A stretch of DNA of 64,000 bases, taken from the NCBI RefSeq assembly GCF_012295575.1, contig NZ_CP051180.1, positions 372,001 through 436,000 on the forward strand, written 5' to 3'. Positions within the stretch are counted from its first letter, which is position 1, and every line of letters starts with the position of its first letter. The position numbers and the translations under genes are program-made. Positions 32,997 through 41,338 of this stretch are shown piece after piece. The notes below the pieces were generated by a model. The model worked only from the letters and a program-made list of their open reading frames with translations, was not told the DNA's origin and ran no database searches. The stretch is from Ferrimonas lipolytica (GTDB taxonomy: Bacteria; Pseudomonadota; Gammaproteobacteria; Enterobacterales; Shewanellaceae).

Positions 32997-33494
32997 TTAT
33001 GAGGATGTTAGCAACGCCTTGAGCGCCATGGACAACACCAAGAAAAAGTAGATTAGCCAAGCGCCTTCAAGCCAGACTCGTGTAGCAGCCAATGCCGGAG
33101 TAAACTCTGTTTTCGCCGCCACCAACAGCAGTAAATGAGCTCCTGCAACAAACATCAGCGGCACGCCGGTTAAGAACTGGGTATTGAACTGACGGTGCAG
33201 TTGGCTGGCTTTCGGTAGCGCTTGTTTACGAAACCAGACAAAAACCAAGTGCAATGTAAGCACGAGCCCTAAGCTACCTGCTAATACTGGCACCATCCAG
33301 TCAAAGCCCATACCATCAGCAGAGAGGAACCTAAGCTTTAACGTGTTCATGACCCAGGCTAACCACTGTTCGCCAATCAGCACACTTGCCAGCATGATGA
33401 TGTGAAACGAGATAAAGCCACTTAGCAGTATGCCGGTGATTTTTACATCGGTTTGAGCCGTTTCTGCAGTGTATTTAATATCCTGCGAAGTCAT
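32997..33494 (-). CDS. Orphan FrdC-like dihaem cytochrome b subunit
   Basis: A 165-residue inner-membrane protein with about four or five hydrophobic helices. It aligns with the dihaem cytochrome b of fumarate reductase (Wolinella FrdC type). Three of the four haem-ligand histidines are present, in FISFHIIML, LTLHLVFV and AGAHLLLL. The fourth, which should be in a VELHG-like motif, falls on SMALKALL and appears to be Lys. No frdA or frdB is nearby. It may bind one haem and serve a different partner, perhaps the adjacent multihaem cytochrome. Identity of the family is fairly likely, function unknown. Confidence 0.6.
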   Translation of the reverse strand: MTSQDIKYTAETAQTDVKITGILLSGFISFHIIMLASVLIGEQWLAWVMNTLKLRFLSADGMGFDWMVPVLAGSLGLVLTLHLVFVWFRKQALPKASQLHRQFNTQFLTGVPLMFVAGAHLLLLVAAKTEFTPALAATRVWLEGAWLIYFFLVLSMALKALLTSS

Positions 33495-33574
33495 CTAATT
33501 CTATCCCGTTGCGCAATGGCATGTGATCTGTTGAAACTGGATTTGCAGTGCCACTACAAACCAATGCGTTGTAT

Positions 33575-34261
33575 TTATCCTTCAATGGCTGGCGCCAGTG
33601 AAGTTAAGTGGTTGATCACCTTGTCTGGTTGAATTTCCCATGGGTCGAGATTGGCTTGCCTATCACGTTGTAGCCAGCAGCTGTGCCATCCTGCCGCTTT
33701 GGCGCCTAGCACATCAAAAGGGTTAGATGAGATAAGCCAAGTACAGTCAGGAACTGAGTCTGTAACCTCAATGAAATGCTGGTAGACCTTAGGGTCCGGC
33801 TTAAAGCTGGCCACGGTTTCTACGCTAACAATGCCATCAACGAGGTGAGTTAGCCCTGCCGAATCAAATAGGGTTTCGATGGCTTCTCTGCTGCCATTGG
33901 AAAAGGCAAACAGCGTAATGTTTGGTATCGCCCGCAGTTGCTCTAAGGCGTGTTTCACTTCGGCGAAGCACGGTAGGGTTTTATAGCTATCGAGCAGCTC
34001 AGTGAGTTGAATATCGCTAAGAGTCAGTTGGTGTTCAGTTAAAGCAAACTGCAGCGCCTGCTTAGTACAGATTGAAAAGTCCACATAGCTGTTCATTAAG
34101 CCGCGACGAAACGAGTATTCCAGCTGTTTTTGGCGCCACAATAACGAAACTGACACCGCTTGCTGGCCAATCATTTCAGTGAGCAGCGTAAGTACACCGT
34201 GGGGGTTAATCAAAGTGCCATAGACATCGAAAGCGATGGTTATCGGTTTGGTCTTGCCCAT
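33575..34261 (-). CDS. HAD-superfamily haloacid dehalogenase type II
   Basis: A 228-residue cytoplasmic hydrolase. Motif I FDVYGTLINPHG carries the nucleophile Asp (about residue 11). WRQKQLEYSFRRGLM has the substrate-binding Arg of L-2-haloacid dehalogenases. FAFSNGSREAI is motif II, SFKPDPKVYQHF motif III, and ISSNPFDVLGAKAAGWHSCW motif IV. The SSNPFDVLGA segment is diagnostic of the type II dehalogenase branch. The reaction would be hydrolysis of (S)-2-haloacids to hydroxyacids, though many family members have other substrates. TAGGAGAAACAAATG is a strong ribosome site. Confidence 0.85.
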   Translation of the reverse strand: MGKTKPITIAFDVYGTLINPHGVLTLLTEMIGQQAVSVSLLWRQKQLEYSFRRGLMNSYVDFSICTKQALQFALTEHQLTLSDIQLTELLDSYKTLPCFAEVKHALEQLRAIPNITLFAFSNGSREAIETLFDSAGLTHLVDGIVSVETVASFKPDPKVYQHFIEVTDSVPDCTWLISSNPFDVLGAKAAGWHSCWLQRDRQANLDPWEIQPDKVINHLTSLAPAIEG

Positions 34262-34276
34262 TTGTTTCTCCTAATA

Positions 34277-34308
34277 AAAAGCCCCAAGCGCACAGGCTTG
34301 GGGCTTTT
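34277..34308 (-). terminator. Terminator of the octahaem cytochrome gene
   Basis: A 13-bp perfect stem AAAAGCCCCAAGC/GCTTGGGGCTTTT with a 6-base loop and a T-run on the minus strand. It begins 5 bp after the cytochrome stop. Confidence 0.9.
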
Positions 34309-34313
34309 ATCCA

Positions 34314-35882
34314 TCAAAAATCCTGAGATTTATGTTGGTGCTGCAGCAGCTTTTCGTAACGCTGTTGCGCTTTAATCAGCTTTTCGCGCTCGTTGTCATC
34401 AAACTTACCTGGGCGCGGACGCTCAGACTGGTGGCAGCTAGCACAGGCATGAGGCACTAAATCGAAATCAGTACAGTAGTGCACATTCTTAGGAAACTTG
34501 ATGCTGTCATAGCAGCCGCCAAAGTCAGCGGTGATCTGCTTCCAAGACTTGGTCAGCTTGGCTTCTGGATCGGCATCTTCGTTGGTAAACGACTTCAAGT
34601 AATCAAACTGCGCCAGAGTCTCTTTAGGCTGAATCGGTTTGAACACGTGCAAACGACCGTCGTAACGGGTGGAACGCAGGAAGCTGATCATGCCGTATGG
34701 CATGTGGCAGTCGATGCAGTTGGCAGACACTTGAACGTGAGCACCACCTTGGTGAGCTTTGGTGGTTTTACCGTCATCGTGACATTCAAGGCACATGTCG
34801 TTAGCAGGCTTGCGAGTCTGCTGGGTATGCGGATCGTGGCAGGTTTTACAGGTCATGCCATTTTCAAAGTGCTTAGTATCCATCAACTGCATGGTGTAAG
34901 ACTTACCTTGCTGGAAGTACTCAGTGCCCGCCCACTTTTTACGTACGTTAGCCACGTAGTATTCGTCCAGTTTACCTTCGCCAGGAGTCCAGTGATGGCC
35001 TTTACCTTCTGGATTGTTAGCATCAAACTCGATCGGCAACTCGCTCCAAAAACCATTGTTGTAATTAATCGAGTGACCAGATTGATGGCACTGATCGCAC
35101 TCGGCACTGCCTGAGTCGTCCATCATGCTTTCAGGGTGAACGATGTCTGCTTTGTTGCGGCTCTTAATGTGCTTACTGCCAGGGCCGTGGCACTTTTCAC
35201 AACCGATACCAAATTCAGCACCACTCCAGATATTGGTGTTATCCGCAGAGCGTCCGAGTTTCGGGTACTCCTTCCAAGATTCCACCTCAAAGCCGGTCAT
35301 GTGGCATACCGCACATCGGTTTTCGTGGTGGTTGAACTGGTCGAAGGTTTCGCGGCGCTCTTTAGAAGCCAATGAACCATCTTCCTCGTACCAAAATAGG
35401 TCGAAAGAGTTACCCCAGCGCTCTTGTTTGGTGCTTTCGTTCCAGTAGTTGAACGGTAGATTCAACATTGAATCGGTTTTCACGTCACGGGTGAAGAACA
35501 TGGTTTGAGCGGTATAGCCCACAGCATCTACTTGATAAGATTGGTCGCGGTTCGCATCAAACTTATCGTGGATGGTTACCCAGTACTTTTTGCCTATCAT
35601 GAACAGGGTGAACTTGCGATCTAGATTCGAGGTATAGATAACCTTGGGCTCAGCCTCGGTACCCCAAGGGGCATTGATGCTGTGCTTGTCTTTGGTGTAG
35701 AGCTGGCGCAGCACCTTAGCGTGACGGGTGTCTTTCCATTGATTGTACTGTTCGCTATGGCAAGCGCGGCACTTCTTAGATCCCACGAACTCTTTATCGA
35801 CGCCGGCGGGCTCTGCAGTAGCTTGGCCTGTTAAGCCGAGTGCAGCGGCTATTAGCAGACCTTTAAGGACTGTGTTTCTCAT
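34314..35882 (-). CDS. Periplasmic octahaem c-type cytochrome (cytochrome c554-like)
   Basis: A ~522-residue protein. The start is the second of two ATG codons (35885, 35882) behind GGAG, giving signal peptide MRNTVLKGLLIAAALGLTGQATA. Eight CxxCH sites are seen in order: CRACH, CAVCH, CEKCH, CDQCH, CKTCH, CLECH, CIDCH and CASCH. The GSKKCRACHSEQYNQWKDT opening and CHDPH/CHMPY motifs belong to the cytochrome c554/c' multihaem group. It should carry electrons in the periplasm; terminal acceptor unknown. It is a clear paralogue of the lipoprotein at 45891. A TetR gene precedes it by 122 bp on the same strand. Confidence 0.88.
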   Translation of the reverse strand: MRNTVLKGLLIAAALGLTGQATAEPAGVDKEFVGSKKCRACHSEQYNQWKDTRHAKVLRQLYTKDKHSINAPWGTEAEPKVIYTSNLDRKFTLFMIGKKYWVTIHDKFDANRDQSYQVDAVGYTAQTMFFTRDVKTDSMLNLPFNYWNESTKQERWGNSFDLFWYEEDGSLASKERRETFDQFNHHENRCAVCHMTGFEVESWKEYPKLGRSADNTNIWSGAEFGIGCEKCHGPGSKHIKSRNKADIVHPESMMDDSGSAECDQCHQSGHSINYNNGFWSELPIEFDANNPEGKGHHWTPGEGKLDEYYVANVRKKWAGTEYFQQGKSYTMQLMDTKHFENGMTCKTCHDPHTQQTRKPANDMCLECHDDGKTTKAHQGGAHVQVSANCIDCHMPYGMISFLRSTRYDGRLHVFKPIQPKETLAQFDYLKSFTNEDADPEAKLTKSWKQITADFGGCYDSIKFPKNVHYCTDFDLVPHACASCHQSERPRPGKFDDNEREKLIKAQQRYEKLLQHQHKSQDF

Positions 35883-35961
35883 CATAAACTCCATGCTTAT
35901 TAGCAATTTGATGTTCTTACTCAATAAAGTTGGGTAACCAACTAAATTGAGGTTCCCAAAA

Positions 35962-35985
35962 AAGCTGAAGCCTTGGCTTCAGCTT
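35962..35985 (-). terminator. Terminator of the TetR gene at 36005
   Basis: AAGCTGAAGCC and GGCTTCAGCTT form an 11-bp stem with a 2-base loop; the minus strand continues with TTTTTGGG. It separates TetR from the cytochrome gene. Confidence 0.8.
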
Positions 35986-36004
35986 AACAACTCACGCTCT
36001 TAGG

Positions 36005-36562
36005 TTAGAGAGTGTCTAACCAGGCTTTTAATTGTTCGCCCTGTTCAATGAAGATGCTCGGGTCGTGGTAGGTGCTAGCCAGCAGGCAAGCACCCTGCAA
36101 ACTGGCAACGTAACGCTGAGCGAACATTGCCGGCTGTGCTACTTCCATCTGTGAAAACTGTTGCTCTGCCCAGCTCAAGCGGGCTTTCAGGGCATTGTGG
36201 CCGTCTTGCAGGTCAACATCATACTTGGCGATCTCCTGAATGAGGCTACCAATCGGGCAACCCCATTTGGCTACTTCTGGTGCAATCTTGGTGCGTTCAT
36301 CGATAAAAGCCGCCAACCGTGCTCGCGGACTTGGCAATGTCTTAAAAGCTGCCACCATATCGTTGAATTGCTCGACCTGAGAGCCTGCAACCGCGCGCAA
36401 AATGTCTTCTTTGGTTTTAAAGTAGTAATACATGTTGCCAATTGAGACACCGGAGTCCTCAGCAATGTCGGCTAGGGTGGTCTTATGAAGTCCCTGCTGA
36501 TGGATCAGGCTTTGTGCGCTGGCAAGCAACTTAGCTTGCTTTATGCTGCGGCGTTTCTGCAT
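36005..36562 (-). CDS. TetR-family transcriptional regulator
   Basis: A 185-residue repressor-type protein. The helix-turn-helix is HQQGLHKTTLADIAEDSGVSIGNMYYYFKTKEDIL (about residues 22-56). The remaining helices form the ligand domain with a C-terminal part of the type seen in small-electrophile sensors. The divergent dyad TTTGGTTAGTTGACCAAA at 36575-36592, 12 bp upstream of the start, may be its own operator. It lies between the cytochrome gene and the AhpD-DoxX-DUF2798 operon, either of which it may control. Confidence 0.9.
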   Translation of the reverse strand: MQKRRSIKQAKLLASAQSLIHQQGLHKTTLADIAEDSGVSIGNMYYYFKTKEDILRAVAGSQVEQFNDMVAAFKTLPSPRARLAAFIDERTKIAPEVAKWGCPIGSLIQEIAKYDVDLQDGHNALKARLSWAEQQFSQMEVAQPAMFAQRYVASLQGACLLASTYHDPSIFIEQGEQLKAWLDTL

Positions 36563-36574
36563 GGCGAACTCATT

Positions 36575-36592
36575 TTTGGTTAGTTGACCAAA
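36575..36592. promoter_or_regulatory. Dyad TTTGGTTAGTTGACCAAA upstream of tetR
   Basis: Arms TTTGGT/ACCAAA are perfectly inverted around six bases. It lies 12 bp before the regulator start and probably overlaps its promoter, a typical position for autoregulation. Confidence 0.5.
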
Positions 36593-36685
36593 TTATTTTA
36601 GCGGTAATTTTCTTCGGTGCAATTAGCAACTATCACTAAGGTGATAGAGATCTCATCCAGCTTTGTACTTGTCTGCAGTTACAAA

Positions 36686-36709
36686 AAGACCACCGCAATC
36701 GGTGGTCTT
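36686..36709 (-). terminator. Terminator of the DUF2798-DoxX-AhpD operon
   Basis: AAGACCACCG and CGGTGGTCTT form a 10-bp stem with a 4-base loop; on the minus strand TTTTTGT follows. It lies 35 bp after the AhpD-like stop. Confidence 0.9.
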
Positions 36710-36743
36710 CTTGGTTAACTTCGATATAGGCAAAGTCTCGAGT

Positions 36744-37292
36744 TTACTTTTCCCAAGCGAACTTCTCGTACACCTTATCTACTGGGGTCTCAGCGATGTG
36801 GTTTACGTAGTTGCTGATTACCTTTTGCGATAGACCAAGCACAATCTCCAGCATTTGACGCTGAGTGTAATCTGCATCAAAGAAGGTCTGCATCTGCTGT
36901 TCGGTAAGATTGCCGCGAGCACGGACCATGGCTAACGTGGTGTCATGCAGCACCTGCAGCTTCTCGCTAGGCATTACCTGACGGTTACGCAGAGCTTCAG
37001 TTAGTGCAGGGTCTACTTTCATGCTGTGAGCGATGCCAGTGTGAGCCGGTACACAGTAGGTACACTCGTGCTCTACGTTAATGGTTTGCCATACCACGGT
37101 TAGCTCTTCAGCATTGAATGAGCTGTTAGCGAATAGCTGATGAAGTGCTAAGTAGCCATCAAGGATCCCAGGGGCTTCAGACAGCACACCCAATAGGTTT
37201 GGGATCATGCCGAACTGCTTTTTCACTTGCTCAAGTTTGGCTTTACTGTATTCAGGCACGGTGTCTAGGTTGTGGATAGTAAAGTTGTTCAT
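36744..37292 (-). CDS. Carboxymuconolactone decarboxylase/AhpD-like peroxidase
   Basis: A 182-residue alpha-helical protein. HECTYCVPAHTGIAHSM holds the CxxC-x3-H redox site of the AhpD/CMD family (about residues 76-92). Such proteins reduce peroxides or electrophiles with thiol partners, usually as trimers in the cytoplasm. The N-terminus YSKAKLEQVKKQFGMIPNLLGVLSEAPGILDGYL matches the peroxidase-related branch. It is the last gene of a three-gene minus-strand operon with a TetR-type dyad at its promoter. Confidence 0.88.
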   Translation of the reverse strand: MNNFTIHNLDTVPEYSKAKLEQVKKQFGMIPNLLGVLSEAPGILDGYLALHQLFANSSFNAEELTVVWQTINVEHECTYCVPAHTGIAHSMKVDPALTEALRNRQVMPSEKLQVLHDTTLAMVRARGNLTEQQMQTFFDADYTQRQMLEIVLGLSQKVISNYVNHIAETPVDKVYEKFAWEK

Positions 37293-37356
37293 CTGCTGTT
37301 ACTCCATTTGGGTATTTAGCAATTGGCCAGCCTAAACTGGCCGTGAAGAAAAGTGG

Positions 37357-37884
37357 TTAGCCTATACGCTGCTGAGGGTTACGGCGGTACAGGTAGAAAT
37401 TAAAGGCGGTCAATGCCATCACGATTAAGGTCATTACCGGTGGCTTTGACTGCAGCGGCAAAACGGTAGCTGGCACATTTGGGTTTAGGTGAACGTAGAT
37501 AGCGACGGTCATAATGATCATGGTCAATCCTGTGCCAGCTAGCATCAGCTTGTCAGCGACGATATTGGTCATCTTGCTGCCGCGAATAAGTACCAGCAGC
37601 ATCAACGCACCAGCACTGATTTCACCAAGCTGGCCAGCCCAGCGAGACAATGTCGGAAATGGCAGGCCGCTGTAGGCAATTTGCGAGGTAAACATGGTGG
37701 TGAACGGGTCGAAAAACTTCACGGTCCCCGCCATCACTAAGAAGCCACCGATTAATCCCGCTAACGCTTTTTCAACTTTCTGGCCGGTGGTTAATGGTGC
37801 ATTGCGCAGGAAAAACATCACCGCGCCAACAATGGCGAATACGATGCTGATTAGAATGACTTCGCGAAGCAGTTGTTCACTCAT
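37357..37884 (-). CDS. DoxX-like membrane protein
   Basis: A 175-residue inner-membrane protein with about five hydrophobic helices. The segment GGFLVMAGTVKFFDPFTTMF and LGEISAGALMLLVLI resemble DoxX-type quinone-linked membrane proteins. No catalytic residues can be named. It lies 64 bp before the AhpD-like gene in the same operon, as DoxX proteins often accompany redox-stress genes. Confidence 0.6.
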   Translation of the reverse strand: MSEQLLREVILISIVFAIVGAVMFFLRNAPLTTGQKVEKALAGLIGGFLVMAGTVKFFDPFTTMFTSQIAYSGLPFPTLSRWAGQLGEISAGALMLLVLIRGSKMTNIVADKLMLAGTGLTMIIMTVAIYVHLNPNVPATVLPLQSKPPVMTLIVMALTAFNFYLYRRNPQQRIG

Positions 37885-37920
37885 GATGATTACTCTTATT
37901 TTTTGTTTTGATGGATTGCA

Positions 37921-38175
37921 CTAGCTGTTGGTTGCATTAGCTGCTGGCTGCAACAACACTTGGGTTACGAATAGGCGCACTATTGGGGCGACGATCGCCA
38001 GTAACATTGCAGCGGCAGGTAGCACCTGACCGAGCATACCCATCCAGGCATCGAAGAAGCTCATGCCCTCGGGCAGATGGCGGTAAGCCATGATGGCAGG
38101 CATACCGAATAGCATTGATGGCAATACCATGGAGATCATCAGTGGGTATTGATATTGACGCGGAAATTTTTTCAT
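37921..38175 (-). CDS. DUF2798-family small membrane protein
   Basis: An ~84-residue protein with two membrane helices (about residues 10-30 and 45-68): YPLMISMVLPSMLFGMPAIM and MLGQVLPAAAMLLAIVAPIV, ending RLFVTQVLL. This two-helix shape and the closing APIVRLFV motif are those of DUF2798. Function is unknown. MKKFPRQ at 38175 is the likely start; an ATG at 38190 adds five residues. It opens the operon with the DoxX-like and AhpD-like genes. Confidence 0.7.
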   Translation of the reverse strand: MKKFPRQYQYPLMISMVLPSMLFGMPAIMAYRHLPEGMSFFDAWMGMLGQVLPAAAMLLAIVAPIVRLFVTQVLLQPAANATNS

Positions 38176-38220
38176 GGTCTGAACTCTCATTGGCTAACTG
38201 ATGGACTCAGTATAGAGACG

Positions 38221-38234
38221 TGAACGACCGTTCA
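38221..38234. promoter_or_regulatory. TetR-type operator TGAACGACCGTTCA
   Basis: A perfect 14-bp dyad 46 bp upstream of the DUF2798 start. On the minus strand its TTGAAC half can serve as -35 before TATACT (15 bp spacing, slightly short). A regulator bound here would block the operon. The TetR encoded just beyond the operon is the obvious candidate. Confidence 0.6.
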
Positions 38235-38326
38235 AAATATCCAAATTTGAAAGCTTAGCTTGCAAATTTGCAAGCCAGTGTTGGTTGTCTCAACAGACTG
38301 TGCGCTAGAATCCATGCTCTGTCGAT

Positions 38327-38626
38327 TTAGGAGCAATCTAGGTGTCCGATTTCAAATGCATTGTTGATGGCATCATTCAGGGACAAGCCAATCAGGTAGG
38401 GGTAATAGACGTTACCGACCACCGGCCCATGTTCTCTGATTTGGTCGGACGTCTTAACCGGCGTGAAATCGCGTGAGTCAGGGTACGAGGAAACGGGTTG
38501 AGCACTCTGGATAACCAGGTTATCAATGTGCGTGCCCTTCCCACAAGTGACAATGGACAGGGCGACCAATGCCAAAGCTGACAGGGTACAAAGCGGGTGC
38601 TCTTTCAAAAAGGTTACGGTTTTCAT
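38327..38626 (-). CDS. Probable lipoprotein of unknown function
   Basis: A ~99-residue protein. After MKTVTFLKEHPLCTLSALALV a lipobox-like IVTC lies near residue 28, so it may be lipidated; the fit is imperfect. The mature part has DSRDFTPVKTSDQIREHGPV and YYPYLIGLSLNDAINNAFE. I know no family. The first in-frame ATG is 38635 and the choice between the two is uncertain. It is last in a minus-strand cluster with oxidoreductases. Confidence 0.5.
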   Translation of the reverse strand: MKTVTFLKEHPLCTLSALALVALSIVTCGKGTHIDNLVIQSAQPVSSYPDSRDFTPVKTSDQIREHGPVVGNVYYPYLIGLSLNDAINNAFEIGHLDCS

Positions 38627-38706
38627 GGGTCTCATGTTGGTTTTAAATAGGGCGGGCTCTCATTCGACGAGGCGCTATCTCGACGCAGTTCTGCTTTGAC
38701 AAAGTG

Positions 38707-39390
38707 CTATTTCGCTGTGCCTGCGGCGAGTTGGATGATCTCTTTCACCTCAGCGATGCCGGGAGTGGCACGATCTCGAACGGCGTTGATCATTGCATTG
38801 CCCATCTGTCGGGTGGTGACATAGCTGTTCGGCGCGATCCGCTTGAGCAGAGGAAAAAGCGGCGTCATTAACTTGTACATTAATCGGTAGTTGTTGGTTT
38901 TGGACTCAATGCCATCGAGAGGCTGGATCAAACCCGGTCGAAATGCGTGGAAAGCAGCAAAGCCGACTCGTTCCAGATCGTTCTCGGTTTTGCCTTTCAC
39001 CCGCGCCCATATGGCCCGCCCTTGTTCGGTTCGGTCTGTGCCGGTGCCGGAGACGTAGATAAAAGCCAAGTCGGGATTGTGGGGCTTTAACAGCTTGGCG
39101 ATCTTTAGCGTCAAGCCATGGTTGATGGCCAAGTACTGCGCCTCGGTTAAGCCAGCCGAGGTGACACCGAGGCAGTAGAAGCTGGCATCAAGATCACGCA
39201 GCGCTTGGAAGGCATCACTGTGCTGGATCTGTTCAAAGTCTGCGACCTTGATCTGCTGTACCTTGCTCGATACTAGGGTGATGGGGTTTCGTACCAGCAG
39301 GACGACCTGTGATACATCATCTGATTCCAGACACGCTTTGAGCGCGCCCTGACCGACCATACCGGTCGCTCCAACGATCAATACTTTCAT
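38707..39390 (-). CDS. NAD(P)-binding epimerase-like oxidoreductase (atypical SDR)
   Basis: A ~227-residue cytoplasmic protein. MKVLIVGATGMVGQGALKACL has the GxxGxxG dinucleotide motif. YCLGVTSAGLTEAQY, FIYVSGTGTD and FHAFRPGLIQPL follow the fold of the NmrA/YwnB-like atypical SDR family. The usual YxxxK is replaced, so it may be a sensor or a reductase of unknown substrate. MKVLIV at 39390 is taken as start, since the upstream 11 residues do not belong to the Rossmann fold. It lies next to the AraC gene. Confidence 0.8.
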   Translation of the reverse strand: MKVLIVGATGMVGQGALKACLESDDVSQVVLLVRNPITLVSSKVQQIKVADFEQIQHSDAFQALRDLDASFYCLGVTSAGLTEAQYLAINHGLTLKIAKLLKPHNPDLAFIYVSGTGTDRTEQGRAIWARVKGKTENDLERVGFAAFHAFRPGLIQPLDGIESKTNNYRLMYKLMTPLFPLLKRIAPNSYVTTRQMGNAMINAVRDRATPGIAEVKEIIQLAAGTAK

Positions 39391-39432
39391 AATTTTGCTT
39401 CTAATAGGCAGCCCATTGGGCATTGCCCTAAT

Positions 39433-40338
39433 TTATGACTGAGCTTTGAAGGCGCGTGGGCTCAAACCTGTTTTCGCCTTGAAGAGCTTGGAGAAATGCT
39501 GGGGGTACTCAAATCCGAGGTCGTAGGCTATCTGGGTAATACTGATGTTGCCATCGTGCAGTAACGACTTAGCGCGTTCAATGATGAACAGATGAATGTG
39601 CTCGAGGGCATTCTTGCCAGTCTCCCGCTTGAGCAGATCGCTTAGGTAGTAGGGAGACAGGCCCAGTTCTTTGCCACACAGCGCTACACTTGGAATGCCT
39701 TTGTCTAGGCATTGCTCGCTCTGGTAATAGTCGTGCAAAAAAGCATTTAACCGATTGAGATGGCCCCGGTTGAGATCACGTCGAACATAGAACTGGCGAT
39801 CGTAAAAACGCTCGCTGTATTTGAGCAGCAATTCCAGATTGGATTGGATCAACATCTGGCTATGACGGTCCAGATTATTACCGCATTCCAGCTCGATATT
39901 CGCCGCGATATCGGCCACAAGGCGAACCTCGCGCGCAGACAGATGGAGCGCTTCGTTAGTGTCGTAGTGGAAGAAATTGTAGTGCTCGATCTTACGCCCC
40001 ATCTCCGAGTTGCGGATAAGATCGGGGTGGAAGGCGATGGTCCAGCCAAAGGCTCTGTCTGATGGTTCAATCTGCTCGATGGCGATGGTCTGACCCGGAG
40101 CCATAAACGCCATCGTGCCCTCGTCAAAGTCATAGCGGGTATGACCATAGCCAAACTTGCAGGTGGCCCCGTCCTTGAGCGACACCATAAAGAGTTCAAA
40201 GCAAAAGTGACGCCCTTGCAGGGAATGACTTTTGAGCTGCGAGTGATGAAACACGGTGATCAGCGGGTGGGCGGGGCGCTCAAGTTCCAGCACCTTGTTC
40301 AGGCTGGAGATGCTATTGATGGTAAACGTGTCATTCAA
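39433..40338 (-). CDS. AraC-family transcriptional regulator
   Basis: A ~301-residue regulator. The N-terminal cupin-like sensor domain includes FCFELFMVSLKDGATCKFGY and TMAFMAPGQTIAIE. The C-terminal pair of helix-turn-helices is LSPYYLSDLLKRETGKNALEHI and ISITQIAYDLGFEYPQHFSKLFKAKTGLSPRAF, a strong AraC signature. TTG at 40338 with AAAAGGA eight bases before it is preferred; a longer frame reaches 40413. It probably controls the neighbouring oxidoreductase genes. Confidence 0.88.
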   Translation of the reverse strand: MNDTFTINSISSLNKVLELERPAHPLITVFHHSQLKSHSLQGRHFCFELFMVSLKDGATCKFGYGHTRYDFDEGTMAFMAPGQTIAIEQIEPSDRAFGWTIAFHPDLIRNSEMGRKIEHYNFFHYDTNEALHLSAREVRLVADIAANIELECGNNLDRHSQMLIQSNLELLLKYSERFYDRQFYVRRDLNRGHLNRLNAFLHDYYQSEQCLDKGIPSVALCGKELGLSPYYLSDLLKRETGKNALEHIHLFIIERAKSLLHDGNISITQIAYDLGFEYPQHFSKLFKAKTGLSPRAFKAQS

Positions 40339-40471
40339 TGGGAATGTCCTTTTTGGTGTCTCTGTAAGGGTAGCAATCGGTCGCAGGGCAAGGCGGACGG
40401 TCACATCGAGCATGACACGCCAACGGCTGGCGGTTTAACGCCGGTCGCTGGCGGCTCGGCCAGATCAGCCC

Positions 40472-41314
40472 TTATCGGCTTGGTACCAGCACCTGCGATA
40501 AGGTGGCCAGCAGCGCCGCTTTCGGCAGGGTTTGTTTCATTTCCAGCACCTGCTGCGCATCCACGCCGGACACATTGTGGACTGGGGTGGACTCGGTCAC
40601 GCACTGATAGATCTTCTCTGCCACCTCGGCCGGATCCGCCTGCTGGTTGCCTTGCTGCATCATCTCTGCGATGGTCTCATTCATCTTGGCCACGCATTGG
40701 GCACTGTACTCCTGTACCTGAGCATCGCCATTGGTCAGGATTCGATGGTTGATCGAGCTGTACAGGCTGGTTTCATAGGCCCCGGGTGCCACCGCTTTGA
40801 ACTGAATATTAAACGGCGCGTACTCCAGCGACCGCGCTTCAGTCAGTTCTTCGACGGCAAATTTGCTGGCACTGTAAACGGAGGAGAAGGGGGATCCGAC
40901 CAGGCCTGCCAGTGAGGAAACATTGACGATCGCCCCATCCCCTTGCTGGCGCATGATGGGCAAGACCGCTTGGGTCATGCGGATCAAGCCGAAGACATTG
41001 GTCTCAAACAGGGCATTGATGGCGGGTTCATCCCACTGCTCAAACACACCCATGCCGGAGATCCCGGCGTTGTTGACCAGGGCATCAATGCGGCCGAAGC
41101 GAGCCATAGATTCGCCGACGGCATCGGTGACGCTTTGCGGATCGGTCATATCCAATGGCAGCACCAATACATTGTCCAAGCCGATGAGCTCTGTCTCCTT
41201 GTGGGGGGAGCGCATGGTTGCAACCACATTCCAGCCCTTTTGGGCAAAGTGCTTTGCGGTCAGTTTGCCAAAACCGGAGCTGCAGCCGGTGATCAGTACC
41301 GTTTTGATAGTCAT
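40472..41314 (-). CDS. Short-chain dehydrogenase/reductase
   Basis: A 280-residue NAD(P)-dependent oxidoreductase. VLITGCSSGFGKLTAKHFAQ carries TGxxxGxG. LVNNAGISGMG is the NNAG motif. IVNVSSLAGLVGSPFSSVYSASKFAVEEL has the catalytic Ser, Tyr and Lys. VAPGAYETSLY follows. The substrate is unknown. It lies 24 bp downstream of a second SDR on the same strand; the AraC regulator gene follows on that strand, and all three may be one unit. Confidence 0.9.
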   Translation of the reverse strand: MTIKTVLITGCSSGFGKLTAKHFAQKGWNVVATMRSPHKETELIGLDNVLVLPLDMTDPQSVTDAVGESMARFGRIDALVNNAGISGMGVFEQWDEPAINALFETNVFGLIRMTQAVLPIMRQQGDGAIVNVSSLAGLVGSPFSSVYSASKFAVEELTEARSLEYAPFNIQFKAVAPGAYETSLYSSINHRILTNGDAQVQEYSAQCVAKMNETIAEMMQQGNQQADPAEVAEKIYQCVTESTPVHNVSGVDAQQVLEMKQTLPKAALLATLSQVLVPSR

Positions 41315-41338
41315 AGTCTTTTTCTCTTGGTGTTATTG

